Made by a program: the position numbers and the translations under genes. Shown here in pieces: positions 1 to 8,819 of a DNA stretch of 64,000 nt. Below the pieces are notes generated by a model. That model was not told the origin of the DNA. It saw only the letters and a list, made by a program, of their open reading frames with translations, and did no database searches. Position 1 is the stretch's first letter; each line of letters starts with the position of its first letter. Source of the DNA: Nocardia aurantiaca (GTDB lineage Bacteria; Actinomycetota; Actinomycetes; Mycobacteriales; Mycobacteriaceae); assembly GCF_009708175.1 (NCBI RefSeq), contig NZ_WMBB01000008.1, positions 310,001 through 374,000 on the forward strand. Direction: 5' to 3'.

Positions 1-395
1 GGCTCGACCGCTGGGATCGGCACCAGACCGGCTCCCAGCCGCCGCACCACCGGTCGTGGGCGGGTCATGCGCGCCGTGCGCTGCGAGGGCCGGGTGGGCG
101 AGCGCGGCTCGCCCTCGGCACGCGAAACACTCTGTGCTACAGGGTTTTTCGGCCCCCCATCGGCAACGCCCGGTCCGGTCCGGTCCGGTCGCGGTGTCAT
201 TTCGGTCCGCTGGGCCGGCTCGATGCGCGGTGTCGTCACCGTGCGCTGCGTGGGCTCGGGTCCCGTGGATTCCCCACGCTCACCGGCGGGTTCGGGCCGC
301 GCCGTCACCTCGGTCCGCGCCGGCCAGAACGGACCCATGGTCATCTCGGTCCGCGCCACCGCCCGCGTCCCCTCGGGGTCTTCCGGTGTGGTCAT
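1..395 (-). CDS. pknG: Serine/threonine protein kinase PknG, N-terminal part (cut by window edge)
   Basis: Only the first 131 codons are present; kinase and TPR domains would lie beyond position 1. The ATG at 395 is 2 bp after the glnH stop, so the three genes form one operon. The last residues seen, RRLGAGLVPIPAVE (118-131), match the conserved stretch ahead of the rubredoxin-like domain in mycobacterial PknG. In the family this soluble kinase autophosphorylates threonines in its tail and uses them to recruit the FHA protein GarA, tuning 2-oxoglutarate and glutamate metabolism in response to GlnH/GlnX. The tail here is unusual: residues 15-74 form a 12-residue repeat rich in threonine (separate entry). 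The identification rests on the short conserved segment plus gene order. Confidence 0.85.
   Translation of the reverse strand, partial: MTTPEDPEGTRAVARTEMTMGPFWPARTEVTARPEPAGERGESTGPEPTQRTVTTPRIEPAQRTEMTPRPDRTGPGVADGGPKNPVAQSVSRAEGEPRSPTRPSQRTARMTRPRPVVRRLGAGLVPIPAVE
174..353 (-). repeat. Five-unit 36-bp (12-residue) tandem repeat in pknG
   Basis: Residues 15-74 of PknG split into units RTEMTMGPFWPA, RTEVTARPEPAG, ERGESTGPEPTQ, RTVTTPRIEPAQ and RTEMTPRPDRTG. Four of five start with RT followed by a threonine two or three residues later; the third unit is degenerate. The register of exactly 12 residues is seen directly in the sequence. Each unit offers potential phospho-threonines. Confidence 0.85.
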
Positions 396-397
396 CG

Positions 398-1384
398 TCA
401 GTCCTGATACCTCGGGGGCGGCGGAATGGCGGCGTCGCCGAGTTCGGCGACCAGCCAGCGGCGGTAGAGCCGGTTCCAGGTGCCGTCGGTGCGAATGCGT
501 TCCAGCGTGCCGTTGACGAAGCGGACCAGATCGTCCGCGCCCTTGGAGATGCCGATGCCGTATTGCTCGGTGCTCAGATCGGGCCCGACCACCTCGGTGG
601 CCGGATCCTGTTCGGCCAGCCCGGCCAGCACGGTGTCGTCGGTGCTGACCGCGTCCACCTGCCGCTGCTGCAGCACCACCAGGCAGTCTGCCCAGCTCGG
701 CACGGTGAGGATGGACGCCGCGGGCTGCTCACGCCGGATCAGGTCCAGGGAGGTGGTGCCGCTGACCACGCACAGCCGCTTGCCCGCCAGGTCGGCGAGC
801 CCGCCGATGCCGGAGTTGCGCACGGCCAGCACCCGCTGATGCGCTTGCAGATACGAGGTGGAGAAGGTGACCGTCTGCCGCCGTGCGCAATTGATGGTCA
901 TGGTCTTCACCACGACATCCACGGTGTGCTCCTGCAGTGCGCGCTCGCGGTCGGCGGATCCGAGGATTCGGAACTCCAGCGCGGCCGGATCGCCCAGCAG
1001 ATCCCGGGCCAACTCGCGGGCGATGTCAACGTCGAATCCGGTCAGGGTGCCGCTGGTCGGATCCCGGAAGCTGAACAGATTGCTGCCCGGGTCCAGCCCG
1101 ACCAGCAGCCGTCCCCGCGCCCGGATGGCGTCGATGTCGGGTCCGCGCTTGGTGCCCTTGGGGCGCAGGCTCGCGGTGGGGTCCCCGCAGTCGGCCACCT
1201 CCGGGGGCGGCGCGGTCTGGGTCTGTGCCGCAACGGCTCCCGAGGGCAGCGGCGGCTCGACATAGCTCGGCACCCGGGTCGAGGGCGCGGGCGGCGGGGG
1301 AGTGTTGTCGCCGCAGGCCGCGGTGCAGGCCACGGTCGCGGCCAGGGCCGCCAGGGTGAGGGTGCGGATCGGTCTTCGGGTCAT
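398..1384 (-). CDS. glnH: Glutamate/amino-acid binding lipoprotein GlnH
   Basis: 328-residue solute-binding protein of the SBP_bac_3 type. The signal peptide ends in a cysteine-containing lipobox (TAAC, Cys24; VAC at Cys20 is an alternative), so the protein should be a lipoprotein facing the outside. A proline-rich linker (about residues 27-50) leads into the periplasmic-binding fold with typical segments FRDPTSGTLTGFDVDIA and YGIGISKG. In mycobacteria GlnH senses aspartate/glutamate and signals through GlnX to PknG; no ABC permease is next to it here, which favours sensing over transport. The ATG at 1384 overlaps the glnX stop by 4 bp (ATGA), giving translational coupling; pknG follows after 2 bp. 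Confidence 0.9.
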   Translation of the reverse strand: MTRRPIRTLTLAALAATVACTAACGDNTPPPPAPSTRVPSYVEPPLPSGAVAAQTQTAPPPEVADCGDPTASLRPKGTKRGPDIDAIRARGRLLVGLDPGSNLFSFRDPTSGTLTGFDVDIARELARDLLGDPAALEFRILGSADRERALQEHTVDVVVKTMTINCARRQTVTFSTSYLQAHQRVLAVRNSGIGGLADLAGKRLCVVSGTTSLDLIRREQPAASILTVPSWADCLVVLQQRQVDAVSTDDTVLAGLAEQDPATEVVGPDLSTEQYGIGISKGADDLVRFVNGTLERIRTDGTWNRLYRRWLVAELGDAAIPPPPRYQD

Positions 1385-2712
1385 CGGTACTCCCGCAGAC
1401 GCGGCCAGAGCCCGACCGCGATCAGCACGGCCGCCGCGGTGCTCAGCACCAGCGCGCCGGGCCCGAGCAGGTCCAGGGCGCGGGCGGCGTGAGAGGTGTC
1501 GGCGCGCAACATGTTCCGGGTGTCGGCGATACCGTCGCCGAGCGCGCGGTCGAGGGCGTCGGTTTGGGCGGTGGCCTCGTTGGCGCCGGGCCCGGTGGCC
1601 ACCGCGGCCGCACCGATGAAGTCGCCCTTGGACAACGCGTCGTTCATGCGCTGGTGGGCGGCCCGCCAGCGGTCCAGGGCGGCCGTCGCGGTCTTCACAT
1701 CGTTCGCGCCGGGCGCGTCGGTTCGATAGCCGGACAGGATGTTTCGCAATGTGTCGATGGCCTGGTCGTAGGCTCGGTCGTAGTCCGCGCTGGTGTCGCG
1801 GCGCACCAGCTTGAGGGTTTCGGCGGTACGCGCCTGCTGGGCCAGGATGCGGCTCTCGGTGAGCCCGGCGGCCGGAATGCTGCCCCGGTCGCGAGCGTGG
1901 GCGGTGTCCACGGCGGAGATGAAGCCCGCGATGACCATCCAGGCCAGCAGCACCACCATGGTGCCGGTGGCGAGCAGCAGACCGAGATTGAGCACCCGGT
2001 GCCAGCGCCGGGACAGGAACAACTGCGCCGCGATCAGCGCCGCCACCGCCAGCAGTGGCAGCAGGATGGCCGGCCACGGCGGCCGCACGTGATTGCGCTG
2101 GGTGGCGGTGATGGCGGCGGACCGGTGCTCCTGCAATTCCTGGGCCATCGGCAGCAGCGTCCCCTGCATGAGGTTGGACGCCTCGCTCAGATACGCCGCA
2201 CCGACCGGTTGCCCGCCGCGATTGTCGGCGCGCGCGGTCTCGATGATGCCGGTGTACACGGGCAGTCCGGTCGCGATGCCGCTGCGCAGATGCGTATCCG
2301 TGTCCCCGTCACTGCGATTGGATTGCGTCACCAGTTCCGCGGCGGCCTCGCCGACGGCTTGGTTGTACCGGTCGCGCACCGGCTTCGGTTCCAGCCCACC
2401 GGAAATGAAGGCGGCGCTCGCCGACGCGTCGGCCACCGACAGCGAAGTGTAGAGCCGCTGCGCCGAATAGGCGTCCGGCTCCGACTCGTCCAGTAGGACG
2501 TCGAGGGCGTGTTGCCGGTTGGTCACCGCGGTGGCGGTCACGATCCCGGCCGCCGCGCACAGGCTCAGCAAGATCAGCCCGATGGCGATCAGCTTGGCCG
2601 GTGACGACTGGGCGAAGGTGCGCAGTTCGGTGGTCGCGAAGCGTTCACGCCAGGCGGCCGCGGCCGCGCGGGGGGACAGCTCCTCGAGCCTCAATTCCTC
2701 GGCGCGAGCCAT
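1381..2712 (-). CDS. glnX: Four-helix membrane signalling protein GlnX
   Basis: 443-residue integral membrane protein. A first hydrophobic helix (LIAIGLILLSLCAAAG) is followed by a large outside domain rich in helices, a central helix pair (around PAILLPLLAVAALIAAQLF and GTMVVLLAWMVIAGF), a second outside domain, and a last helix near the C-terminus. This matches mycobacterial Rv0412c/GlnX, which relays the GlnH signal to cytosolic PknG. The start at 2712 is chosen because a strong GGGAGGTGAGG ribosome site lies directly before it; an in-frame ATG at 2754 would lie upstream of that site. First gene of the glnX-glnH-pknG operon. Confidence 0.85.
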   Translation of the reverse strand: MARAEELRLEELSPRAAAAAWRERFATTELRTFAQSSPAKLIAIGLILLSLCAAAGIVTATAVTNRQHALDVLLDESEPDAYSAQRLYTSLSVADASASAAFISGGLEPKPVRDRYNQAVGEAAAELVTQSNRSDGDTDTHLRSGIATGLPVYTGIIETARADNRGGQPVGAAYLSEASNLMQGTLLPMAQELQEHRSAAITATQRNHVRPPWPAILLPLLAVAALIAAQLFLSRRWHRVLNLGLLLATGTMVVLLAWMVIAGFISAVDTAHARDRGSIPAAGLTESRILAQQARTAETLKLVRRDTSADYDRAYDQAIDTLRNILSGYRTDAPGANDVKTATAALDRWRAAHQRMNDALSKGDFIGAAAVATGPGANEATAQTDALDRALGDGIADTRNMLRADTSHAARALDLLGPGALVLSTAAAVLIAVGLWPRLREYR

Positions 2713-2868
2713 CCTCACCTCCCACTGCCCGAAATCGAACGGCCGACTTGTCACTGCCGGATGAGCTTATTGTGGACGTACCTCCGCCGTGACGCGGGAA
2801 TCCCCGCGGTGTGATCCGCTGTGCGGGAAGCGTGCACGGTGGCGTGATCGGACGATGGGATTGCGAAG

Positions 2869-3543
2869 ATGCGTGGTGATGGTGACGGTTGGGCGGAAAG
2901 TCCGGATGGCAGCCGCCAGTGGGGTCTTTTCGGCGCTGCCGGACTGTTGCTGCGCGCCCCGCTGACCGGCGGCGGTTCCGCGGTGCTGTTGCATCACCGG
3001 GCCGCGTGGACCCATCAGGGCGGCACCTGGGCGCTGCCCGGCGGCGCCCGCGACTCGCACGAGACCAGCGTCCACGCCGCCGTCCGCGAGGCCGAAGAGG
3101 AGGCGGGCATCGCCCCCGGTTCGATTCGGGTGCGCGGCTCCCGGGTCACCGCGACGGCCCCGAGTGGCTGGACCTACACCACGGTCATCGCCGATGCCGC
3201 CGATCAACTGCGCACCCGCGGCAACGCGGAGAGCCAGGATCTGGTCTGGGTGCCCGAGGACGAGGTCGAGGACCGGCCGCTGCATCCCGGTTTCGCAGCC
3301 GCCTGGCCTACCCTGCGAGCCACGCCCACGCTCATCGATCTGGACGGAATCGCCGATATGGGCGCGGTGGCGGCCGCGTTGCCGCGCACTCTGGATCTGG
3401 TCGGCCACGGATTCCTCTGGCTGCATTCGCACGGTGACCGCACCGGCCGTACGGCCCGCATCGGCGCACCCGAATCACATGCGGAACAATCTGATTTGGC
3501 CGGAAATGTGTTGTTCCTCACTCTGGATCAGGTGTTGTCTTGA
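2869..3543 (+). CDS. mutT3: NUDIX hydrolase MutT3
   Basis: 224 residues with a complete Nudix box (GGARDSHETSVHAAVREAEE followed by EAG, about residues 58-80) fitting GX5EX7REUXEEXGU. The early segment RGDGDGW and the HPGFAAAWP stretch near residue 140 are shared with mycobacterial MutT3 (Rv0413). MutT3 homologues hydrolyse oxidised nucleotides or nucleoside diphosphate derivatives; the exact substrate cannot be read from sequence. The gene is divergent from glnX with a 156-bp gap and is followed after 3 bp by the molybdopterin oxidoreductase, so the two may be co-transcribed. Confidence 0.88.
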   Translation: MRGDGDGWAESPDGSRQWGLFGAAGLLLRAPLTGGGSAVLLHHRAAWTHQGGTWALPGGARDSHETSVHAAVREAEEEAGIAPGSIRVRGSRVTATAPSGWTYTTVIADAADQLRTRGNAESQDLVWVPEDEVEDRPLHPGFAAAWPTLRATPTLIDLDGIADMGAVAAALPRTLDLVGHGFLWLHSHGDRTGRTARIGAPESHAEQSDLAGNVLFLTLDQVLS

Positions 3544-3546
3544 GGC

Positions 3547-5730
3547 GTGACGACGCGCGAGCTCCCCACCTTTTGCCGGATCTGTGAGCCTCTCTGCGGG
3601 CTGATCGCCACCGTCGAGGATGGGAAACTGGTGCGCCTGCGCGCCGACAAGGACCATCCGCTCTCCCGCGGCAATGCCTGCCCGAAGGGCATCGCCTTCA
3701 CCGAGATCCAGAACGATCCCGACCGGGTGCTGTACCCCCTGCGGCGCACGGCCTCCGGCGAGTTCGAGCGGGTTTCCTGGGACACGGCACTGGACGAAAT
3801 CGGCGAGCGCCTGCGCGGGCTCATCGACGAGCACGGAATCGACAGCCTCGGCTGGTATTTCGGCAATCCGTCCTCCTTCTCGTATTCACACACCCTGTGG
3901 ATGGTGGGTTTCCAGCTCGCCGCCGGGCTGAAGCACGTGTATTCGGCGGGCTCCCAGGACATCAACAACCGCTTCGTGGCCAGCGAACTGCTCTACGGCT
4001 CGCTCACCAGGGTGCCGGTGCCCGATCTGGACCGCACCGACTTCCTGCTCATGCTGGGCGCGAATCCCCTTGTCTCGCACGGCAGCGTGCTGAGCGCGCC
4101 GCGCATCCGCGAGAAGCTCACCGCCATCACGAAGCGGGGCGGACGGGTGGTGGTGGTCGATCCGCGAAAGACCGAGACCGCCAAGCTGTTCGAGCACATC
4201 GGCGTGCGCCCGGACGGTGACGCCTGGCTGCTGGCCTCGCTGTTGCAGGTCATCTTCGACGAGGGCTTGGAAGACGACGGGGCGCTGCGCCGCCAGGCCA
4301 CCGGCGTGCGCGAATTGCGGGATGCCGTACGCCGTTTCACGCCCGAGTGCACCGCCGAGGCGACCGGACTCGAGCCCGACCGGGTGCGCGCCCTGGCCCG
4401 CGATCTGGCCCGCGCCGAGTCCGCCGCGGTCTACGGCCGCACCGGCACCTGCCTGGGGCGGCACGCCACCCTGGTCGCCTTCCTCATCGACGCCCTGTCG
4501 CTGGTAACCGGAAATCTCGACAAGCCGGGCGGTTCCGTCTTCGGCAAGGAGTTGGTGGCGGTCTCCGAGCTGAGCGCGGGACTCGGGTTCGTCGGTTACG
4601 GAAAGAACCACTCCCGCATCGGCGGATTCCCGGATGTGCTCGGCACCTTCCCGGCCGCCATCATGGCCAAGGAGATCACCACCCCCGGCCCGGGCCGCCT
4701 GCGCGCCCTGTTCACCTCGGCGGGCAATCCGGTCTCCTCGGTGCCCAACGGCCGCGAGTTGGCCGCCGCCCTCACCGAACTCGACCTGTTCGTTTCCATA
4801 GACATCTATGTCAATGACACCAACCGGGCCGCCGACTACATCCTCCCGGCGACCACTTTCCTGGAGCGCGACGATATTCCGCTGCCGTTCACCGCGTTCT
4901 CGCCGACCCCGTACACCCAGTACACCGAGCGGGTGGTCGAGGCGTACGGGGAGGCCCGGGAGGAATGGCGGATCATCGACGCCATCGCGACCCGGATCGG
5001 GGTGCAGCCCTTCGCTGTCGGTCCAGCCCGTCCGGTGGGCCGCCTGCTGAGCGCCCTGCGCCGCCGCGTCCCCGGCCTCGCCGCCGCCCGTCCCACTCCG
5101 GCCCTGCTGGCCGATCTGGCGCTGCGCACCGGCCCCTACGGCGACCGGTTCGGCCTGCGCCGGGGCGGCCTCAGCCTGCGCAAGCTGCGCCGTCACCCGC
5201 ACGGCGTGGTCCTGGCCGACGGCATCACCACAGGTGTGCTGCGGGATGTGGTGCGGCACAAGGGCGGCCGCGTGCGCCTGGACCCGGACGAGATCATCGT
5301 CGAGCTGCGCACCCTCGCCGCGCGGCCGAGCGATCCCACCTACCCGCTGCGCGTCATCGGTCTGCGTGAACTCAAATCCCACAACTCGTGGATGCACAAT
5401 GTGGAGCCGCTCATGCGCGGCGACCGCGAGCATGCCGCCCGCATCAACCCCAAAGACGCGGCGGTGGCGGGCATTTCCGATGGCGACCGCTGCCGGGTCA
5501 CCTCGGCGCACGGCTCCATCGAGGTGATCGCCCGGCTCACCGAGGACATGACCGTGGGGACCGTGGCCATTCCGCACGGGTGGGGTCACGACGGCGGCTG
5601 GCAGCGCGCCAATGCCGCCGGGGGCGCGAACGTGAACGACCTGATGTCCACCGATCTCGCCGATGTGGAACGCCTGGCGGGCATGTCCAACCTGAACGGT
5701 GTCCCGATCCGGCTGGACCCGGTCGCCTGA
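3547..5730 (+). CDS. Molybdopterin oxidoreductase with N-terminal 4Fe-4S site
   Basis: 727-residue cytosolic enzyme of the formate dehydrogenase/nitrate reductase superfamily. Cys10, Cys13, Cys17 and Cys45 form a CX2CX3CX27C iron-sulfur motif (FCRICEPLCG ... NACPKG). The molybdopterin domain follows (MLGANPLVSHGSV, VVVDPRKTETAKL), with the dinucleotide-binding domain at the C-terminus (SHNSWMHNVEPLMRGD, VAIPHGWGHDGGW). No Tat signal is present. It resembles mycobacterial Rv0197-like oxidoreductases; substrate unknown. It starts with GTG 3 bp after mutT3, ends directly against the convergent thiE gene, and appears inserted relative to the M. tuberculosis order, where mutT3 is followed by thiE. 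Confidence 0.85.
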   Translation: MTTRELPTFCRICEPLCGLIATVEDGKLVRLRADKDHPLSRGNACPKGIAFTEIQNDPDRVLYPLRRTASGEFERVSWDTALDEIGERLRGLIDEHGIDSLGWYFGNPSSFSYSHTLWMVGFQLAAGLKHVYSAGSQDINNRFVASELLYGSLTRVPVPDLDRTDFLLMLGANPLVSHGSVLSAPRIREKLTAITKRGGRVVVVDPRKTETAKLFEHIGVRPDGDAWLLASLLQVIFDEGLEDDGALRRQATGVRELRDAVRRFTPECTAEATGLEPDRVRALARDLARAESAAVYGRTGTCLGRHATLVAFLIDALSLVTGNLDKPGGSVFGKELVAVSELSAGLGFVGYGKNHSRIGGFPDVLGTFPAAIMAKEITTPGPGRLRALFTSAGNPVSSVPNGRELAAALTELDLFVSIDIYVNDTNRAADYILPATTFLERDDIPLPFTAFSPTPYTQYTERVVEAYGEAREEWRIIDAIATRIGVQPFAVGPARPVGRLLSALRRRVPGLAAARPTPALLADLALRTGPYGDRFGLRRGGLSLRKLRRHPHGVVLADGITTGVLRDVVRHKGGRVRLDPDEIIVELRTLAARPSDPTYPLRVIGLRELKSHNSWMHNVEPLMRGDREHAARINPKDAAVAGISDGDRCRVTSAHGSIEVIARLTEDMTVGTVAIPHGWGHDGGWQRANAAGGANVNDLMSTDLADVERLAGMSNLNGVPIRLDPVA

Positions 5731-6432
5731 TTACCGGTCGTTCTCCAGGATCCGCTGCTTGATCGCGCGGGCGGCGGCCTGCGGATCGTCGGCCTCGGTT
5801 ATGGCCCGCACCACCACGATTCGCGTCGCGCCCGCGGCCAGCACCTCGGGCAGGCTCCGGGCGTCGATGCCGCCGATGGCGAACCACGGCCGCTGCGTAT
5901 GCGAATCGGCGGTGGACCGGACCAGATCGATGCCCGCGGGGGCGCGGCCCGGCTTGGTCGGGGTGGCGTACACCGGCCCGGTGCAGAAATAGTCGATGTG
6001 CTCGTCCACCGCGGCCAGCCCGGCCTGCGCGCGATTGTGGGTGGAGCGTCCCAGCACCACCTCGCCGCCCAGGATCTGCCGTGCGTACCAGGGCGGCAGA
6101 TCGCCCTGGCCCAGGTGCAGCACGTCCACCCCGGCGGCGAGCGCGATATCGGCGCGGTCGTTGCACGCGACCAGCGCGCCGTGGCGGCGGGCGGCGGCTT
6201 TCAACTCGGCCAGCGCGCCGAGTTCGGCCTTGGCCTCGAGCGGCCCGAACTGCTTCTCCCCGGGCGAGCCCTTGTCCCGCAGCTGAATGATGTCGACGCC
6301 GCCGGCCAGGGCCGCTTCGGCGAACTCCGCCAGATCGCCCCGGTCCCGGCGGGCGTCTGTGCACAGGTACAGCCGCGCGGTGGCGAGGCGTTCCCGTGGG
6401 GTGGCGGGCCGGTTCGGGTGGGAGGGTTGCAC
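5731..6432 (-). CDS. thiE: Thiamin-phosphate synthase ThiE
   Basis: 233 residues. Joins HMP-diphosphate with thiazole phosphate to make thiamin monophosphate. Typical motifs are visible: RLYLCTDARRDRGDL, GGVDIIQLRDKG, LVACNDRADIALAAGVDVLH, the pyrophosphate loop TGPVYATPTKPGR, and WFAIGGIDARSLPEVLAAGA. The GTG at 6432 is chosen because family similarity starts within about 15 residues of it. Divergent from thiO-thiS-thiG with a 141-bp gap in which I see no TPP riboswitch. Same arrangement as M. tuberculosis Rv0414c/Rv0415. Confidence 0.93.
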   Translation of the reverse strand: MQPSHPNRPATPRERLATARLYLCTDARRDRGDLAEFAEAALAGGVDIIQLRDKGSPGEKQFGPLEAKAELGALAELKAAARRHGALVACNDRADIALAAGVDVLHLGQGDLPPWYARQILGGEVVLGRSTHNRAQAGLAAVDEHIDYFCTGPVYATPTKPGRAPAGIDLVRSTADSHTQRPWFAIGGIDARSLPEVLAAGATRIVVVRAITEADDPQAAARAIKQRILENDR

Positions 6433-6573
6433 AGGCTCGACGGTAGTCGCGCTACGGTGGTCGAGTCGAAGCGACCCGAGGGTTCGCACCCCGCGTGGCT
6501 CCCGCCGAAGACGCTGTTTCGAGCGATGTATATGCAGGTCCCGGGGATACTGGGACGAGTTAGGTGGATTCAC

Positions 6574-7659
6574 ATGCGGACTCTGGCCGTCGTCGGGGGC
6601 GGTGTGATCGGGCTGTCGGTGGCCTGGCGTGCGGCCGGAGCGGGCTGGACCGTCACCCTCTTCGACCCGGCCGTGGGTTCCGGATCCTCCTGGGTGGCGG
6701 GCGGCATGCTCGCCCCGCTCTCGGAGGGCTGGCCCGGTGAGGACGCCGCCCTCGCCTTCGGCGCGGCCTCCCTGATCCGCTGGCCCGGTTTCGCCGCCCG
6801 CCTGCTGGCGGTGACCGGCACCGATGTCTTCGTCGCCGACCAGACGCTCACCGTCGCCCTGGACGCCGCCGACGCCGCCGACCTGCGCACCATCGCCGAG
6901 TGGGTGAACTCCCGCGGCCATGAGCTGCGCGTACTGGACCGCGCCGGGGTGCGCGCGGCCGAGCCGAGCCTGGGTCGCGGCGTGCGCGCCGGACTGCTCG
7001 CCCTCGCCGAACCGGCGGTGGATAATCGCGCGCTGGTGACCGCGCTCCGAAACGCCTGTGCCGCGGCCGGAGTCGAGTTCCGCGCGGAGCGGGTCGAGTC
7101 CCCGTCCGAGCTGTCCTACGACCGCATCGTGCTCGCGGCCGGCGCCGCCACCGCCGAGCTGTGGCCCGGCCTGCCGGTGCGCCCGGTGAAGGGCGAGATC
7201 CTGCGTCTGCGCCGCCGCCCCAGCGCGCCGCTCGCGCCCGCGCGCGTGATCCGGGCGCGGGTGCACGGCCGTCCCATATATCTCGTGCCGAGGCGTGACG
7301 GAATCGTGCTCGGTGCAACACAATACGAAGTCGGGTTCGACAATGCCGTCACCGTGGCCGGTGTCCGCGACCTGGTCACCGACGCCGAAGCCGTGCTGCC
7401 GGGGCTCGGTGAGTACGAATTCGCCGAGGCCATCGCGGGTTCGCGCCCCGGCTCGCCGGACAATCTGCCGCTGATCGGCTACCTGAGCGAGCGGGTGATC
7501 GTGGCCGCGGGTCACGGCCGCAACGGCATTCTCGACACCCCGGTCACCGCCGACGCCGTCCTGGCGCTGCTCGCCGATAGCGAGCTGCCCGAGGCCCGTG
7601 CGGCGGATCCGCGCCGGTTTTCCACCGCCGCACCGCTTTACCCAGGAGGAGTTCGATGA
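6574..7659 (+). CDS. thiO: Glycine oxidase ThiO
   Basis: 361-residue FAD enzyme of the DAO family that oxidises glycine to the imine needed for the thiazole ring. The dinucleotide motif VVGGGVIGLSVAWRAAGAG lies at the N-terminus and is followed by GSSWVAGGMLAPLSEGW; the C-terminal SRPGSPDNLPLIG and AAGHGRNGILDTPVTAD segments are typical of ThiO. An AGGTGG ribosome site precedes the ATG at 6574. Its stop overlaps the thiS start (ATGA), so thiO, thiS and thiG are coupled. Confidence 0.92.
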   Translation: MRTLAVVGGGVIGLSVAWRAAGAGWTVTLFDPAVGSGSSWVAGGMLAPLSEGWPGEDAALAFGAASLIRWPGFAARLLAVTGTDVFVADQTLTVALDAADAADLRTIAEWVNSRGHELRVLDRAGVRAAEPSLGRGVRAGLLALAEPAVDNRALVTALRNACAAAGVEFRAERVESPSELSYDRIVLAAGAATAELWPGLPVRPVKGEILRLRRRPSAPLAPARVIRARVHGRPIYLVPRRDGIVLGATQYEVGFDNAVTVAGVRDLVTDAEAVLPGLGEYEFAEAIAGSRPGSPDNLPLIGYLSERVIVAAGHGRNGILDTPVTADAVLALLADSELPEARAADPRRFSTAAPLYPGGVR

Positions 7660-7868
7660 CCGCAATTCCCGTCGGTGTCACTGTCAACGGTGAGGACCAC
7701 GTGTTCCCCGACGAACTCACCGTCCGCCAACTCCTCGAACGTCTGAGCCTGCCGTGCCAGGGCGTGGCGCTGGCCATCGACGGCGCGGTGTTCCCCAAGT
7801 CCCGCTGGGACGAGCCGGTCGGCCGCGGTTGGGAGATCGAGGTGCTCACGGCGGTGCAGGGTGGCTGA
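7656..7868 (+). CDS. thiS: Sulfur carrier protein ThiS
   Basis: 70-residue ubiquitin-like carrier ending in the required Gly-Gly (TAVQGG), the site of adenylation and thiocarboxylation. The beta-grasp signatures VNGEDHVF and VALAIDGAVFPKSRW are present. A clear AGGAGG ribosome site (7643-7649) lies inside the thiO 3' end. ATGA overlap with thiO and 8-bp overlap with thiG show strict co-translation. Supplies sulfur for the thiazole made by ThiG. Confidence 0.93.
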   Translation: MTAIPVGVTVNGEDHVFPDELTVRQLLERLSLPCQGVALAIDGAVFPKSRWDEPVGRGWEIEVLTAVQGG

Positions 7869-8715
7869 CTCGTCGACGGCGGCTCAGGGGCCGGAGGCGT
7901 CGCTGCGCCTCTCCCCGTTTGCTCGCGTGACCGCGCAGGATCCCGCGCACGCCGCGTCGATCACGGCGCCGCTGGTCATCGCGGGCCGCGAGTTCGGCTC
8001 CCGGCTCATCATGGGCACCGGCGGCGCCGAGAACCTGGCCGTGCTGGAGGAGGCCCTGGTGGCCTCGCGTACCGAGCTGACCACGGTCGCCATGCGCCGG
8101 GTGGACGCCGTCGGCGGCACCGGCGTGCTCGATCTGCTCTCGCGCCTCGAGATCGCCCCGCTGCCCAATACCGCGGGCTGCCGCACCGCCGCCGAGGCGG
8201 TGCTCACCGCCCAGCTGGCGCGCGAGGCCCTCGAAACCGATTGGGTGAAGCTGGAAGTCATCGCCGACGAGCGCACCCTGCTCCCGGACGCCATCGAATT
8301 GGTCGCCGCCGCAGAGCAATTGGTGGACGACGGTTTCACCGTGCTGCCCTACACCACCGACGACCCGGTGCTGGCCAAGCGCCTCGAGGACGCCGGGTGC
8401 GCCGCCGTCATGCCGCTGGGCTCGCCCATCGGCACCGGCCTGGGCATCGGCAATCCGCACAATATCGAGATGATCGTGGCCGCCGCGGGTGTGCCGGTCA
8501 TCCTCGACGCGGGCATCGGCACCGCCAGCGATGCCGCCCTGGCAATGGAACTCGGCTGCTCGGCGGTCCTGCTGGCCACCGCGGTCACCCGCGCCCGCCG
8601 GCCGGCCCTGATGGCCGCCGCCATGGCGCGCGCTGTGGAGGGCGGCTGGCTGGCCCGGCAGGCCGGACGAATCCCCAAGCGCTTCTGGGCCCAGGCTTCC
8701 TCCCCCGACTTCTGA
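7861..8715 (+). CDS. thiG: Thiazole synthase ThiG
   Basis: 284-residue TIM-barrel enzyme condensing deoxyxylulose phosphate, the ThiO product and ThiS thiocarboxylate. Key motifs: GSRLIMGTGG, TVAMRRVD, the Schiff-base lysine in DWVKLEVI, YTTDDPVLAKRLEDAGCAAV MPLG (phosphate site), and PVILDAGIGTASDAA. The GTG start lies within the last codons of thiS. A roughly 35-residue extension precedes the family core; a later internal start cannot be excluded. Last gene of thiO-thiS-thiG. Confidence 0.92.
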   Translation: MADSSTAAQGPEASLRLSPFARVTAQDPAHAASITAPLVIAGREFGSRLIMGTGGAENLAVLEEALVASRTELTTVAMRRVDAVGGTGVLDLLSRLEIAPLPNTAGCRTAAEAVLTAQLAREALETDWVKLEVIADERTLLPDAIELVAAAEQLVDDGFTVLPYTTDDPVLAKRLEDAGCAAVMPLGSPIGTGLGIGNPHNIEMIVAAAGVPVILDAGIGTASDAALAMELGCSAVLLATAVTRARRPALMAAAMARAVEGGWLARQAGRIPKRFWAQASSPDF

Positions 8716-8744
8716 GGCCCAGCCCCGGGTGGTTCGCGGCCCGT

Positions 8745-8762
8745 CTCATCCCTGAGGATGAG
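8745..8762. promoter_or_regulatory. Inverted repeat upstream of ABC exporter
   Basis: CTCATCC-CTGA-GGATGAG, a perfect 7-bp inverted repeat about 60 bp before the ABC transporter start and 30 bp after thiG. It could be an operator for the exporter or a weak terminator for the thi operon; no T-run follows, which slightly favours an operator. Confidence 0.5.
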
Positions 8763-8819
8763 CGACGCGCGACCAATTGGCGATAGTGCGCGGTCCGCAC
8801 ATGGGGGAGACTGGTCGCC

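Noticed and set aside
6433..6573. Search for a TPP riboswitch between thiE and thiO
   Set aside because: Neither CTGAGA nor the TGAACCTGA landmark is present on either strand.
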